Shown: positions 47,529 through 58,355, numbered from the stretch's first letter. The stretch: 64,000 bases of DNA from Vibrio aquaticus (GCF_003970385.1 NZ_RXZH01000005.1:62001-126000); one strand, 5' to 3'. Notes: a model not told the origin generated them from the letters alone. Translations and numbers: made by a program.

Positions 47529-49812
47529 TGACTATATTGCTGGGATCAGTAATGTATTTATTACGCTATTGCCGGTTTCTCTGGTTTCCGCTTTTTCAAC
47601 TTTGCTCGGGCAAGGTGCTAATCATTTAGGTTACCCAACTTTATCTTATTGGTTGAGCCGCAGTGGCTCGGCGATGTTGGAGCTATTCCCTGTTCTTTTG
47701 GTGGTGTATTACTCGCAATTTTTAGCGTCGAAACACCAACTCCAGAGAGTGATGGTGATCATTCCTACCGTGTTCCTTTACTTTACCGTCAGTGAAAACT
47801 GGGGAATGTCGTCAGAGTTACTTTCGTTACCAAGCAACTATTTATTGGCCATCATTTTCCCTATCTTTAGTTGCTTGATGATCAATGCTTTCTATCGCGG
47901 CTTGCCCAAGTACAAAAACACCACTCGCAATTTATTAGAAGAGTCACTTCATACGGTGTGGGTGTGCTTGTTCGTTATCGCGGCGTTTATCGTCGTATGT
48001 AGTGCTACCAGTGTGGTATTGGCAAAAGGGCCTGATGTGAATATCCAGTTGCCAACTCTTGATCCTCATTCCATCGTGGATGGCGTCATCTACGAGGTGG
48101 TCAGAAATCTTTTATGGGTGTTTGGCCTAAATGGTCACCTGGTTCTTGCTGCCTATAAGCAAGAGTTATTTCAACTCTCCAACCAGGCAATTGAAAGTTA
48201 TCGCCTTTATGGGGAGGCTATGCCGATCTTAAGCAGTAGCTTTTATGATATTTATGCGGGTATCGGTGGGGCAGGCAATACACTCTGTCTAGCGCTTAGC
48301 ATGCTTCTTTTCAGCAAAAAGGGGACGCATCGTAAACTGGCACTAGCGGTTCTCCCTCTGGGGATTTTCAATATTAATGAGCCGATCATCTATGGCTTGC
48401 CTATCATGTTTAACCCGATCTTGATCATTCCATTCTTACTAACGCCCGTGATCTCGCTTGTGATTGCCTTCTCAGCGATCACCATTGGGTTAGTTCCTGT
48501 CGTTTCTGAAACCATCAACTGGATGACCCCAGTCTTTTTGAGTGGCTACTTGGCGACTGAAGGGGCATTTGCACCGGTGCTGCTTCAATTTGTATTGGTT
48601 TGTGTGGGTATTGCAATCTATACACCGTTTCTTCGAGCGATGAATAGCAAGCAAATGCAAAAGTCGAAAGAAAAAGTCTTTATCTATGATTTGATTGGTT
48701 TGCAGGCTCAGCGAAACGAACTCAAGCATGCTCATTCGCTGCATCAAAATTTAGATCTTATCAATGCCATCGGTGAAAGGCTGAGTACCAGTGACTCGAT
48801 GGATAAACCTGCGATGGATATTTTCCGAGATATGCAGGATGTCATTCAGTGTGATGCGTTTGCCATTGGCTTGTTTGATAAAGAGACAAATCACGTTCAT
48901 TACCACCAGTTCATTACCGCAGATGAGCAAGTACCCCCATTCTCGGTTGATTGTAATGACATCAATTCGCTCACTGCGCTGTGTGTGAAAGACAAGCAAG
49001 CATTTTTTGAGAACAGCCTATCTCAGCAGGCGCTAGCAAATAAGCTTGGCAAACCCAAAGAACAGGTAAAAATCATTGGTACTCATAACCGAGGCTCGAT
49101 CTCTGTTATTTATGCTCCCATTGAACTTAATGGTGAGTTACTTGGAGTGGTAACCTGCCAATCTCAAGAAGGGGAAGAGTACAAAGAATTTCACTTCTCC
49201 TTGTTTAAGCAGCTCGCCAGTTACCTAGCTGTGGGCTTGAAGAATCTGCAGCAGCGCGAGCAGCTCAATAAACAGAAGCAAGAATTACATAAATTGGCGA
49301 CGACCGATCCACTGACTCAGCTCTACAATCGTCAGAGCTTGTCGCAATTGATGATGGAAAGTCGCAAACAAATCTGCGCAGAGCAGTCTCTTGGCATGGT
49401 TTTGATTGATATAGATTACTTCAAACAATACAACGATTCCTATGGTCATATTCCGGGCGATAAGCTGCTGACCCGTTTGGCTGAACTGTTTCAAGAGCTA
49501 TTTACCGAACCAGAATGCAAGGTCATTCGGTATGGTGGCGATGAAGTGCTTATCTTAGTTAACCACACTGAACAACGATGGTTAGCTCAGAAACTGGCTC
49601 AACTCAAAGAGCGTTTAGCACAGGTTGAGATTGAGAATCAGGAATCACCGTTTGGTTGCGTTACGCTGTCTGTTGGCGCGGTACTCTTTAGCGATGCTCA
49701 ACCTAGCGACAGTGAAATGATCCACCGTGTTGATGAAGTGCTTTATCAAGTAAAAAGGTCAGGAAGAAACAATTATTTAGTCGTGCAGGCGCAAAAAAAA
49801 GCTTTTGCTTAA
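47497..49812 (+). CDS. PTS EIIC-like permease domain fused to GAF and GGDEF domains
   Basis: The 771-aa product begins with a membrane domain of the lactose/cellobiose EIIC family (about 1-385, roughly ten segments), including the signature PLGIFNINEPIIYGLPIMFN with the conserved Glu295 of the sugar site. A GAF-like domain spans about 415-585, then a charged linker and a GGDEF domain (about 600-768). That domain has metal region LIDIDYFKQYNDSYGHIPGD and active site GGDEV at 680-684, with Val for the usual Phe. The RxxD inhibition site is absent. No IIA or IIB domain is present. It probably senses a sugar or similar ligand and sets cyclic-di-GMP output; this is inferred. Confidence 0.88.
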   Translation: MMKTFNKIVDNDYIAGISNVFITLLPVSLVSAFSTLLGQGANHLGYPTLSYWLSRSGSAMLELFPVLLVVYYSQFLASKHQLQRVMVIIPTVFLYFTVSENWGMSSELLSLPSNYLLAIIFPIFSCLMINAFYRGLPKYKNTTRNLLEESLHTVWVCLFVIAAFIVVCSATSVVLAKGPDVNIQLPTLDPHSIVDGVIYEVVRNLLWVFGLNGHLVLAAYKQELFQLSNQAIESYRLYGEAMPILSSSFYDIYAGIGGAGNTLCLALSMLLFSKKGTHRKLALAVLPLGIFNINEPIIYGLPIMFNPILIIPFLLTPVISLVIAFSAITIGLVPVVSETINWMTPVFLSGYLATEGAFAPVLLQFVLVCVGIAIYTPFLRAMNSKQMQKSKEKVFIYDLIGLQAQRNELKHAHSLHQNLDLINAIGERLSTSDSMDKPAMDIFRDMQDVIQCDAFAIGLFDKETNHVHYHQFITADEQVPPFSVDCNDINSLTALCVKDKQAFFENSLSQQALANKLGKPKEQVKIIGTHNRGSISVIYAPIELNGELLGVVTCQSQEGEEYKEFHFSLFKQLASYLAVGLKNLQQREQLNKQKQELHKLATTDPLTQLYNRQSLSQLMMESRKQICAEQSLGMVLIDIDYFKQYNDSYGHIPGDKLLTRLAELFQELFTEPECKVIRYGGDEVLILVNHTEQRWLAQKLAQLKERLAQVEIENQESPFGCVTLSVGAVLFSDAQPSDSEMIHRVDEVLYQVKRSGRNNYLVVQAQKKAFA

Positions 49813-49860
49813 CCGCGTATTTTCCGGTAACAACTAAAATTAACAAAACGGTGCCAGCCC

Positions 49861-49889
49861 TTGTTGTTACTGCACAAAGGCTGTACAAT
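49861..49889 (+). promoter_or_regulatory. Candidate sigma-70 promoter for rlmN
   Basis: TTGTTG (49861-49866) and TACAAT (49884-49889) are exactly 17 bp apart, followed by a GC-rich stretch (TCGCGCCC) where transcription would start. The rlmN start is 39 bp further on. Confidence 0.6.
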
Positions 49890-49928
49890 TCGCGCCCTTA
49901 ATTACTGTTCCGTTGTTTGAGAGGTCAC

Positions 49929-51053
49929 ATGACTACTGAAAAAATCAATCTACTCGACTTTGATCGTCAAGGTATGCGTAAGTTTTTTGCCGAAGAGCTT
50001 GGTGAAAAAGCATTCCGTGCAGATCAAGTTATGAAGTGGATCTACCATTTCGGTGTCGATAACTTCGACAATATGACGAACATTAACAAGAAGCTACGTG
50101 AAAAACTGCTGCATCGTTGTGAGATTAAAGCACCGACGGTTGCAGAAGCGCAGCACTCTTCAGATGGCACGATTAAGTGGGCCATGAAGGTCGGTGATCA
50201 AGACGTTGAAACGGTTTACATCCCAGAAGATGACCGTGCAACGCTGTGTGTCTCTTCGCAAGTTGGTTGTGCTCTAGAATGTAAGTTCTGCTCAACGGCG
50301 CAACAAGGCTTCAACCGCAATCTGAAAGTGTCTGAAATCATTGGTCAGGTGTGGCGCGCTGCACGTGAAGTTGGTCTAGAGAAAGAGACAGGTCGTCGTC
50401 CTATTACTAACATCGTAATGATGGGTATGGGTGAGCCACTTCTAAATATGAAGAACTTGATCCCTGCACTCGAGCTTATGCTTGATGATCTGGCTTTCGG
50501 CCTGTCTAAACGTCGTGTAACGGTATCAACATCGGGTGTGGTCTCTGGTCTTGATCAGATGACGGGTAAAATCGATGTTGCACTGGCGATTTCTCTACAC
50601 GCGCCAAACGATGAGTTGCGTAGCCAAATCATGCCGATTAACGACCGTTGGGATATCCAAGACTTTTTGGCGTCGGTTCGCCGCTACATTGAATCTTCAA
50701 ACGCAAACCGCGGCAAAGTAACCGTAGAGTACGTGTTACTGGATCATGTTAACGATGACATGGACCACGCTCGTGAACTTGCGGAGTTAATGAAAGATAC
50801 GCCTTGTAAGATCAACTTGATTCCATTTAACCCATACCCGGGTTCACCATACAAGAAGCCAAGTAACTCACGTATTGACCGTTTCCAGAAGACATTGATG
50901 CAATACGATCACACTGTGACCGTTCGTAAAACGCGTGGCGATGACATTGATGCAGCTTGTGGTCAGCTAGTGGGCGACGTAATTGACCGAACTAAGCGAA
51001 CGGCCATGAATCGTGCCGCGAAAGGCGAAACAATCGATGTAAAAGCGGTCTAA
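49929..51053 (+). CDS. rlmN: Dual-specificity 23S rRNA/tRNA methyltransferase RlmN
   Basis: RlmN is a radical SAM enzyme that methylates C2 of A2503 in 23S rRNA and A37 in some tRNAs. The start at 49929 (GAGGT upstream) gives 374 aa; the frame is open four codons earlier. The cluster motif is C114-xxx-C118-xx-C121 ([11 protein letters not shown]). Further family motifs are [10 protein letters not shown] near 170 and [15 protein letters not shown] near 198. [10 protein letters not shown] near the C-terminus holds the methyl-carrying cysteine. Confidence 0.96.
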   Translation: MTTEKINLLDFDRQGMRKFFAEELGEKAFRADQVMKWIYHFGVDNFDNMTNINKKLREKLLHRCEIKAPTVAEAQHSSDGTIKWAMKVGDQDVETVYIPEDDRATLCVSSQVGCALECKFCSTAQQGFNRNLKVSEIIGQVWRAAREVGLEKETGRRPITNIVMMGMGEPLLNMKNLIPALELMLDDLAFGLSKRRVTVSTSGVVSGLDQMTGKIDVALAISLHAPNDELRSQIMPINDRWDIQDFLASVRRYIESSNANRGKVTVEYVLLDHVNDDMDHARELAELMKDTPCKINLIPFNPYPGSPYKKPSNSRIDRFQKTLMQYDHTVTVRKTRGDDIDAACGQLVGDVIDRTKRTAMNRAAKGETIDVKAV

Positions 51054-51376
51054 TTCAGACCCTCACAAATCTTAAAGCCAGAGCCTAGCTCTGGCTTTTT
51101 CGTTACATCCTGTAGCGATATCATTGTCAAAACTATGAAAAACCTTGAGCTGCTTGTAAATTATGCGCTTTCTCTATGTTGTTTCATCTATGATATCTAT
51201 TAGAATGATCGGTTAACGCTTTAGGGAAATTATCCCTGTCTATTGAGTGAAGCGTGTTAATCATCGAAAGGGTACAACCCAACCAATTTTTAAGTTTGGT
51301 TTATTAGCAAACAACGAAGAACTAATAATTAAGATGCTGAATCATCAAGCTTAAGCAACCAGAGAATTATTGAACC
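51054..51376 (+). other. rlmN-rodZ gap with terminator
   Basis: The 323-bp gap has a strong terminator at 51074-51100 and no gene. In several gammaproteobacteria a pilW/pilF-type gene lies between rlmN and rodZ; none is seen here. The distal part (from about 51150) should contain the rodZ promoter. GGGAAATTATCCC (near 51223) is a small palindrome of unclear meaning. Confidence 0.5.
51074..51100 (+). terminator. Rho-independent terminator after rlmN
   Basis: AAAGCCAGAGC and GCTCTGGCTTT form a perfect 11-bp stem around a 3-nt loop (CTA), and the stem runs into TTTTT. It lies 20 bp after the rlmN stop. Confidence 0.85.
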
Positions 51377-52345
51377 ATGACCGACGAACAGCAAGTATCA
51401 ACCAACGAGCAAGAAACGGAACAACTTCAAGCAGGAACATTATTAAAACGTAAGCGTGAAGAGCTTGGGTTGAGTCAAAAACAAATTGCTGATCGCTTAC
51501 GTTTACGACCTTCCATTATCGAGAACATCGAAGAGAATAATTTTGCCTCTGATCAAGTGGCAACATTCACTCGCGGCTACCTTCGTTCTTACGCTCGCGC
51601 AGTTGGCCTTGAAGAGTCAGTTGTGTTGTGTGCGCTTGACGGCTGTGAAGAGACAAAGCCAGAAGAGCAAGAGATGAAAAGTTTTTCTCGCAAAACAAAT
51701 CGCGAGAAGCATGATAGCCGCATTATGACGCTCACTTGGGGTATTTTTGCGGTGATTGCGGGTATCTCATCGGTGTGGTGGTGGCAAAACCAAGAAACCA
51801 GTATGGTCGATTTGATCAGTGAAACTGAACAAGAGCGTCAAATCGAACAGCTCCAAGCCAGCGAGCCTGAACTCGACTTCACTACGTTAGAAGCGCCTGA
51901 GTCCCCAGTGACGGCGACAGATAGCAACATTGAAGAAATCATCGAAGCAGAAGCGGCGCAAACCACAGAGCCTTCGATCAGCACAGAGATCATTGCAGAA
52001 TCGGTTGAAGCTCAAGCCAAAGAAACTGCGGCTATCGAAGTATCTCAACCAGAACCTGTTGCTGAAATTACCGAACCTCAAGAGCAAGATAAACCGGTAG
52101 AAGTGGTTAAAAACCTATTAACCATGTCATTTAGTGATGACTGCTGGATTCAAGTCAAAGACTCATCTGGAAAAACGCTGTCGACTGGCGTTAAAAAAGC
52201 AGGCCAAAGCCTAGAGTTGAGTGGAAATATGCCTTATAGCGTTATTTTAGGCGCGCCTGAAAACGTTTCCATGACATTAGCGAGTGAACCTGTGGACCTT
52301 TCTGGGTATACTTCAGGCAAAGTAGCTAGATTTAACTTACCTTAG
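51377..52345 (+). CDS. rodZ: Cytoskeletal cell-shape protein RodZ
   Basis: RodZ couples MreB filaments to wall synthesis. The 322-aa product has an N-terminal helix-turn-helix (about 21-85; LKRKREELGLSQKQIADRLR and IIENIEENNFASDQV). A basic juxtamembrane stretch and one membrane segment follow at about 116-136 (IMTLTWGIFAVIAGISSVWWW). A long acidic Glu/Ala-rich periplasmic linker and a C-terminal DUF4115 domain (LTMSFSDDCWIQVKDSSGKT) complete it. ispG follows after 9 bp. Confidence 0.93.
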   Translation: MTDEQQVSTNEQETEQLQAGTLLKRKREELGLSQKQIADRLRLRPSIIENIEENNFASDQVATFTRGYLRSYARAVGLEESVVLCALDGCEETKPEEQEMKSFSRKTNREKHDSRIMTLTWGIFAVIAGISSVWWWQNQETSMVDLISETEQERQIEQLQASEPELDFTTLEAPESPVTATDSNIEEIIEAEAAQTTEPSISTEIIAESVEAQAKETAAIEVSQPEPVAEITEPQEQDKPVEVVKNLLTMSFSDDCWIQVKDSSGKTLSTGVKKAGQSLELSGNMPYSVILGAPENVSMTLASEPVDLSGYTSGKVARFNLP

Positions 52346-52354
52346 AGATTACCA

Positions 52355-53473
52355 ATGCAATACGAATCCCCTATTAAACGTCGTCCATCGACTCGTATCT
52401 ACGTGGGCGATGTGCCTATTGGTGATGGCGCACCAATTACCGTTCAGTCAATGACAAACACGAGAACAACAGACGTAGCCGCGACTGTTGCACAGATTAA
52501 AGCGCTGGAAAATGTCGGTGCAGACATCGTTCGAGTGTCGGTTCCAACCATGGATGCGGCAGAAGCGTTCAAACAGATTAAGCAGCAAGTGAATATCCCT
52601 CTCGTAGCGGACATTCACTTTGACTATCGTATTGCGTTGAAAGTAGCAGAATACGGTGTGGATTGTTTGCGTATTAACCCAGGTAACATTGGTAACGAAG
52701 AGCGTATTCGTTCTGTTGTTGACTGCGCGCGCGACAAAAACATCCCAATTCGTATCGGTGTGAATGGCGGCTCTCTGGAGAAAGACATCCAGATGAAATA
52801 TGGCGAGCCAACACCAGCAGCGTTAGTTGAATCCGCGATGCGCCATGTCGATATCCTAGACCGTCTTAACTTTGACCAGTTCAAAGTGAGTGTGAAAGCG
52901 TCTGATGTATTCCTAGCGGTTGACTCATACCGCTTGCTTGCGAAAAAAATCGACCAACCGTTACACCTTGGTATCACTGAGGCTGGTGGTGCTCGCGCAG
53001 GTGCGGTCAAGTCATCGGTTGGCTTGGGGATGCTTCTTGCGGAAGGTATTGGCGATACGCTGCGTATCTCTCTTGCTGCAGATCCGGTTGAAGAGATCAA
53101 AGTCGGTTTCGATATCCTGAAATCACTGCGTATTCGCTCACGCGGTATTAACTTTATTGCGTGCCCAAGTTGTTCACGTCAAGAGTTTGATGTGATTGGT
53201 ACTGTTAACGCATTAGAACAACGCCTTGAAGATGTTATCACGCCAATGGATGTCTCGATCATCGGTTGTGTAGTGAATGGCCCAGGTGAAGCAGAAGTCT
53301 CTCATTTAGGTCTAGCAGGCAGTAACAAGAAGAGCGCTTTTTATGAAGACGGTAAACGTCAGAAAGAGCGTTTCGATAACAACGATTTAGTGGATCAGCT
53401 TGAAGCGAAGATCCGCGCAAAAGCTTCAACCTTAGATGAAGCCAACCGAATCGAAGTGAAAGTACAAGATTAA
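52355..53473 (+). CDS. ispG: 4-hydroxy-3-methylbut-2-enyl diphosphate synthase IspG
   Basis: IspG is the [4Fe-4S] enzyme making HMBPP in the MEP isoprenoid pathway. The 372-aa product (E. coli 372) starts [20 protein letters not shown]. It has the TIM-barrel segments [15 protein letters not shown] and [15 protein letters not shown], and the cluster cysteines in [14 protein letters not shown] and [18 protein letters not shown]. It lies between rodZ and hisS, the conserved order. Confidence 0.97.
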   Translation: MQYESPIKRRPSTRIYVGDVPIGDGAPITVQSMTNTRTTDVAATVAQIKALENVGADIVRVSVPTMDAAEAFKQIKQQVNIPLVADIHFDYRIALKVAEYGVDCLRINPGNIGNEERIRSVVDCARDKNIPIRIGVNGGSLEKDIQMKYGEPTPAALVESAMRHVDILDRLNFDQFKVSVKASDVFLAVDSYRLLAKKIDQPLHLGITEAGGARAGAVKSSVGLGMLLAEGIGDTLRISLAADPVEEIKVGFDILKSLRIRSRGINFIACPSCSRQEFDVIGTVNALEQRLEDVITPMDVSIIGCVVNGPGEAEVSHLGLAGSNKKSAFYEDGKRQKERFDNNDLVDQLEAKIRAKASTLDEANRIEVKVQD

Positions 53474-53518
53474 TCTCAACGTAACCCAATTACGTTAACC
53501 ATTTTACGGTAGAAAACT

Positions 53519-54787
53519 GTGGCAAAGAAAATTCAAGCAATCCGAGGTATGAACGACTGCCTTCCAACTCAATCTCCATTGTGGCAAAAACTAGAAAACG
53601 CAGTGAAAAGTACCGTGAGTGCATACGGCTACAACGAAGTGCGCATGCCAATCGTTGAAGAGACAAACCTATTCAGCCGTGCTGTTGGTGAAGAAACTGA
53701 CGTCGTTTCAAAAGAAATGTACACCTTTGACGACCGTAATGGCGATAGCCTAACGCTGCGTCCTGAAGGTACAGCGGGTTGTGTACGTGCGTGTATTCAA
53801 AATAGTCTGATCAACCGTGACGAACAGCGTCTATGGTACATGGGTCCAATGTTCCGCCACGAACGCCCTCAAAAAGGTCGTTACCGTCAATTCCACCAAT
53901 GTGGTGTTGAGGTGTTTGGTCTAAATGGCCCTGACGTTGATGCTGAACTGATTATGATGACAGCGCGTCTATGGCGTGAGCTAGGCATCAATGAACATGT
54001 TCGTCTTGAGCTTAACTCTATCGGTTCTCAAGAAGATCGCGCAGACTACCGTACTGCATTGGTTGCATTCCTTGAGCAACACATCGACGTGCTAGACGAG
54101 GACTGTAAGCGTCGTATGCACACTAACCCTCTGCGTGTTCTAGATACGAAGAACCCTGATGTTCAGGCTATTTTAGGTGATGCACCTCGTCTTTCTGACT
54201 ACCTAGGTGAAGAATCTAAAGCACACTTCGCAGGTCTATGTGAACTTTTAGACGCTGCAGGTATCGAATACACAGTTAACGAGCGTTTAGTTCGTGGCCT
54301 AGATTACTACAACCGCACGGTATTTGAGTGGATCACGGAAAGCCTAGGTGCACAAGGCACAGTATGTGGCGGTGGTCGTTACGACGGTCTTGTAGAGCAG
54401 CTAGGTGGCCAAGCGACACCAGCAGTGGGTTTTGCAATGGGTCTAGAGCGTCTAGTTCTAATGCTAGAAACTCTCGAGCTGACAGATGTACGCCGCAGCG
54501 TTGATGTTTACATGGTAACGGCAGGCGAAGGCACGATGATGGCTGGCATGAAGTTAGCTGAATCTCTACGTGCACAAGTACCTGGTCTACGTGTGATGAG
54601 CCACTTTGGCGGCGGTAACTTCAAGAAGCAGTTCAAGCGTGCTGATAAAGTAGGTGCAGCAGTCGCACTTGTTCTTGGTGAGAACGAAGTGGCAGACAAC
54701 ACCGTTGTACTGAAAGATCTGATTGGCGGGACTCAAGAGACATTGAGCCAAGCAGACGCTATCGCTAAACTGGCTGAATTGGTTTAA
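53519..54787 (+). CDS. hisS: Histidyl-tRNA synthetase HisS
   Basis: HisS charges tRNA-His. The 422-aa product (E. coli 424) has class II motif 1 ([20 protein letters not shown]), motif 2 ([21 protein letters not shown], seen in pieces) and motif 3 ([13 protein letters not shown]). The two histidyl signatures [13 protein letters not shown] and [12 protein letters not shown] are also present, followed by an anticodon-binding C-terminal domain. The start is GTG at 53519. yfgM follows 57 bp downstream of the stop. Confidence 0.97.
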   Translation: MAKKIQAIRGMNDCLPTQSPLWQKLENAVKSTVSAYGYNEVRMPIVEETNLFSRAVGEETDVVSKEMYTFDDRNGDSLTLRPEGTAGCVRACIQNSLINRDEQRLWYMGPMFRHERPQKGRYRQFHQCGVEVFGLNGPDVDAELIMMTARLWRELGINEHVRLELNSIGSQEDRADYRTALVAFLEQHIDVLDEDCKRRMHTNPLRVLDTKNPDVQAILGDAPRLSDYLGEESKAHFAGLCELLDAAGIEYTVNERLVRGLDYYNRTVFEWITESLGAQGTVCGGGRYDGLVEQLGGQATPAVGFAMGLERLVLMLETLELTDVRRSVDVYMVTAGEGTMMAGMKLAESLRAQVPGLRVMSHFGGGNFKKQFKRADKVGAAVALVLGENEVADNTVVLKDLIGGTQETLSQADAIAKLAELV

Positions 54788-54844
54788 TTTTTTGATTTTT
54801 GAGTGGCAGTTTCGGCTGCCATTTTTGATGTAAGAGGACAGGAA

Positions 54845-55459
54845 GTGGAACTCTACGATTCTGAAGAACAACAAGTAGAAGCAATCAAAGATTGGTGGAA
54901 AGAGAACGGCAAAGCAGTCATTTTGGGTGCGGTTGTTGGTTTAGGCGGCCTATTTGGCTGGCGTTACTACCAAGATTCAGTGACAGCAGCTCAAGAAGCG
55001 GCGTCAGAAAGCTACACAAAAGCGGTTCAAGCATTAGCTGAACAAGGCGCTTCAGCTGAAGGTGACATCCAAGCCTTCATTGATGGCAATAAAGAAACAG
55101 AATACGCAGTACTAGCGGCACTTCAGTTAGCGAAAGCACAGGTAGAAGCTGGCAATTTTGATGAAGCACTCGCACAACTTGAGTGGGCGAAATCATCAAC
55201 TAAAGATGCGGCAGTTTCTTCGGTTGTGAACTACCGCCTAGCACGCTTAAAAGCGGAACAAGGTGAGTTTGATGCAGCAGTATCTGAGCTAGCAAACATT
55301 ACAGATGAAAGCTGGGCAGGCCGTGTTGCAGAACTGAAAGGTGACATCCTACTACGCAAAGGTGACGAACAAGCGGCTTACGCAGCGTACACTGAAGCGC
55401 AGCAATCTGGTGATGCAAGCCAGACGCTACAAATGAAATTGGACGATCTAGCCAAGTAA
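54845..55459 (+). CDS. yfgM: Ancillary SecYEG translocon subunit YfgM
   Basis: YfgM is an inner-membrane protein that interacts with SecYEG and the periplasmic chaperone PpiD. From GTG at 54845 (AGGACAGGAA upstream) the product is 204 aa beginning VELYDSEEQQVEAIKDWWKE. It has one membrane segment at about 23-41 (AVILGAVVGLGGLFGWRYY) and a TPR-like periplasmic domain. The frame is open 14 codons upstream, but that would overlap a sequence without family resemblance. bamB follows after 9 bp. Confidence 0.93.
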   Translation: MELYDSEEQQVEAIKDWWKENGKAVILGAVVGLGGLFGWRYYQDSVTAAQEAASESYTKAVQALAEQGASAEGDIQAFIDGNKETEYAVLAALQLAKAQVEAGNFDEALAQLEWAKSSTKDAAVSSVVNYRLARLKAEQGEFDAAVSELANITDESWAGRVAELKGDILLRKGDEQAAYAAYTEAQQSGDASQTLQMKLDDLAK

Positions 55460-55468
55460 GGGCATAGC

Positions 55469-56629
55469 ATGAAGAATATGCTGAAAAAAGCGCTCACTGC
55501 GGCGGCGTTGGCCGGTATTCTTGCAGGTTGTGCTAGCGAAGAAGACACCATCATCATGGCACCGGTACCTGTTGTGCAAAGCGAGTTTACGCCAAGCACA
55601 CAGTGGAGCACATCGGTGGGTAACGGTGTTTCTCAATACTATTCAAAGCTGACGCCTGAATACGCATACGGCAAGGTATTTGTCGCTAGCCGTGATGGTG
55701 AGATCAAAGCTCTGGATCCTGAAACGGGTAAAACCTTATGGGAAGCAGAGATTGAATCTGATGTTTCTGCTCGCTTGTCTGGTGGTATTGTTGCCGCTTA
55801 CGGTCAGCTCTTTATCGGTAGCGAAAATGGTCGTGTTTTTGCGTTCAATGAAGAGACGGGTGAAGAAAACTGGATGGCCGAAGTTGATGGCGAAGTTCTC
55901 ACTTCTCCAGCGACAGATAGCAACTTAGTGATTGTTCATACTAACAGCGGCATGCTGATTGCGCTTGACCAAAGCACGGGTGAAAGCAAATGGACGATCA
56001 GCACTGAAGTACCAAACCTAACGTTGCGTGGCAATAGTACGCCTGCTCCGGCTTCTGGCGGTGTTTTCTGGGGTACAGCAAATGGTCGTCTTGCTGCGGC
56101 AATCGTAGAGCGTGGTCAGCTTATTTGGCAGCAGCCAATTGGTATGCCTCAAGGTGCGACTGAAATTGACCGTCTTGTTGATGTTGACGCCTCTCCTCTG
56201 ATTTTAGGTGGCAACCTTTACATCATTGGTTATAACGGCCAGTTGACCGCGATTGATTTGCGTTCGGGTAAACCAATTTGGAAACGCGCGTTCTCTTCAG
56301 CAACCGATCTCGCTAGCGACGGCAGCCGAATCTTTATCGTGACAGAGCAAGATCATTTGGTTGCTTTCGATGCTCGTAGCGGTACTGAGCTATGGAGCAA
56401 TGACCAATTGGAATATCGATTGCTGACGGCACCTACGGTCATTGAGCAATACTTAGTGGTTGGTGATAGCGAAGGTTACCTGCACTGGATCGATCGCAGT
56501 AGCGGTGAATTCGTTGCACAACAAGAAGTGAACAGCAGCGGTTTTGCGGTTTCACCAATTGTTGTACCTGGTGGTTACGTATTGACGACACGCAATGGCG
56601 ATGTAAAGAAACTGACGATCAGCGAATAG
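55469..56629 (+). CDS. bamB: Outer-membrane assembly lipoprotein BamB
   Basis: BamB is the beta-propeller subunit of the BAM complex that inserts outer-membrane proteins. The 386-aa product has a lipoprotein signal with lipobox ILAGC (Cys21). Eight propeller blades follow with PQQ-type repeats such as GEIKALDPETGKTLWEAEI, GRVFAFNEETGEENWMAEV and HLVAFDARSGTELWSND. It is translated from the hisS-yfgM-bamB unit and ended by a terminator. Confidence 0.96.
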   Translation: MKNMLKKALTAAALAGILAGCASEEDTIIMAPVPVVQSEFTPSTQWSTSVGNGVSQYYSKLTPEYAYGKVFVASRDGEIKALDPETGKTLWEAEIESDVSARLSGGIVAAYGQLFIGSENGRVFAFNEETGEENWMAEVDGEVLTSPATDSNLVIVHTNSGMLIALDQSTGESKWTISTEVPNLTLRGNSTPAPASGGVFWGTANGRLAAAIVERGQLIWQQPIGMPQGATEIDRLVDVDASPLILGGNLYIIGYNGQLTAIDLRSGKPIWKRAFSSATDLASDGSRIFIVTEQDHLVAFDARSGTELWSNDQLEYRLLTAPTVIEQYLVVGDSEGYLHWIDRSSGEFVAQQEVNSSGFAVSPIVVPGGYVLTTRNGDVKKLTISE

Positions 56630-56650
56630 TTTCGTGATACAATTCACATT

Positions 56651-56694
56651 CGGCTCCTCGCTGGTAACAGTTGGGAGCCGTTTGTTTGTTTTAG
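56651..56694 (+). terminator. Terminator after bamB
   Basis: CGGCTCC (56651-56657) and GGAGCCG (56674-56680) form a 7-bp GC-rich stem with a 16-nt loop, followed by TTTGTTTGTTTT. der starts 105 bp further on. Confidence 0.75.
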
Positions 56695-56798
56695 AACCCC
56701 CAAAGTTACATGTGGTTATAGGTAAAGCGCTCATAAAGTGGACTCTGCTGAGTTGTTACCTATAACTACATAAAGAAAAGAATATTGTAGAGGTTATT

Positions 56799-58286
56799 AT
56801 GGTACCTGTTGTTGCTCTAGTCGGGCGTCCTAACGTTGGTAAATCAACGTTATTTAACCGATTGACTCGTACACGCGACGCATTGGTTGCGGACTTCCCT
56901 GGATTAACTCGTGACCGTAAGTATGGCCAAGCGAAGCTTGGTGAACACGAATTCATTGTGATCGATACCGGCGGTATTGATGGTACAGAAGAAGGCGTAG
57001 AAACGAAAATGGCTGAACAGTCGCTAGCGGCGATTGATGAAGCTGATGTTGTGCTATTTATGGTTGATGGCCGTGCGGGTCTAACGCCATCTGATGAAGC
57101 GATTGCTCAACACTTACGTAAACTTGAGAAACCATCAATGCTTGTTGTAAACAAAGTTGATGGTATCGATGCTGACGCAGCAAGTGCTGATTTCTGGCAG
57201 CTTGGCGTTGAGGATATGTACCAAATCGCGGCTGCACACGGCCGTGGCGTTACTGCACTTATCGATCTAGCGCTTAACCCATTTGCGGAAAAGCTGATTG
57301 AAGAGAGCAAAGGTGAACTCAACGATCTGACTGGCATCGAAGATGCAGAAGAAGAGAAGCTTGATTACACCGAAGAAGAAGCTGAACAAGAGTTCACACG
57401 TCTTCAAGACCAGCCAATTAAACTGGCGATTATCGGTCGTCCAAACGTAGGTAAATCGACGCTAACAAACCGTATTCTTGGTGAAGAACGTGTGGTTGTT
57501 TACGATATGCCAGGAACGACTCGTGACTCTATCTACATTCCAATGGAACGTGATGGTCGTGAGTATGTATTGATTGATACCGCAGGTGTTCGTCGCCGTA
57601 CACGTATCAACGAAACAGTTGAAAAGTTCTCAGTAGTTAAAACGCTAAAAGCCGTAGAAGACGCGAACGTGGTTCTATTGGTGATTGATGCGCGTGAGAA
57701 CATTTCAGATCAAGACTTAAGTTTGCTTGGTTTTGCCCTGAATGCGGGTCGCTCGATTGTTATCGCAGTGAACAAGTGGGATGGCCTGGACACAGATGTG
57801 AAAGAGCACGTGAAGAAAGAACTTGATCGCCGTTTAGGCTTCGTTGACTTTGCACGTATTCACTTCATCTCTGCACTGCACGGTACAGGTGTTGGTCACC
57901 TATTCGAATCAGTACAAGAGGCTTACAAGTCAGCAACGACTCGTGTTGGTACTTCTGTTCTGACTCGCATCATGAAGATGGCAACAGACGATCACCAACC
58001 GCCAATGGTTCGTGGCCGCCGAGTGAAGCTTAAATATGCTCACGCTGGTGGTTACAACCCACCAATCGTTGTTATCCACGGTAACCAGGTGAACGACCTA
58101 CCAGATTCATACAAGCGCTACCTAATGAACTATTACCGTAAATCATTAGAAATCATGGGTACGCCAATTCGAATTATCTTCCAGAACAGCGATAACCCGT
58201 TCGAAGGTAAATCAAACAAGATGACATTGTCTCAAGAGCGTAAACGTAAGCGTTTGATGAGCATGATGAAAAATCGTAAAGACTAA
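56799..58286 (+). CDS. der: Ribosome-assembly GTPase Der (EngA)
   Basis: Der has two tandem GTPase domains and is essential for 50S assembly. The 495-aa product shows first P-loop GRPNVGKS at 9-16 with DTGG and NKVD motifs, an acidic linker ([20 protein letters not shown], about 180-200), and second P-loop GRPNVGKS at 213-220 with DTAG and NKWD. A C-terminal KH-like domain ends in a basic tail ([19 protein letters not shown]). It appears to be transcribed on its own. Confidence 0.97.
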   Translation: MVPVVALVGRPNVGKSTLFNRLTRTRDALVADFPGLTRDRKYGQAKLGEHEFIVIDTGGIDGTEEGVETKMAEQSLAAIDEADVVLFMVDGRAGLTPSDEAIAQHLRKLEKPSMLVVNKVDGIDADAASADFWQLGVEDMYQIAAAHGRGVTALIDLALNPFAEKLIEESKGELNDLTGIEDAEEEKLDYTEEEAEQEFTRLQDQPIKLAIIGRPNVGKSTLTNRILGEERVVVYDMPGTTRDSIYIPMERDGREYVLIDTAGVRRRTRINETVEKFSVVKTLKAVEDANVVLLVIDARENISDQDLSLLGFALNAGRSIVIAVNKWDGLDTDVKEHVKKELDRRLGFVDFARIHFISALHGTGVGHLFESVQEAYKSATTRVGTSVLTRIMKMATDDHQPPMVRGRRVKLKYAHAGGYNPPIVVIHGNQVNDLPDSYKRYLMNYYRKSLEIMGTPIRIIFQNSDNPFEGKSNKMTLSQERKRKRLMSMMKNRKD

Positions 58287-58324
58287 TTGTTAGGGTACAC
58301 TGACAAGTAGAGTTAATTGATAAG

Positions 58325-58355
58325 AAGCGCCTAGTTTGACTATGGCGCTTTTTTT
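58325..58355 (+). terminator. Terminator after der
   Basis: AAGCGCC (58325-58331) and GGCGCTT (58344-58350) with a 12-nt loop are followed by TTTTT. It sits only 14 bp before the next start codon. Confidence 0.8.
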
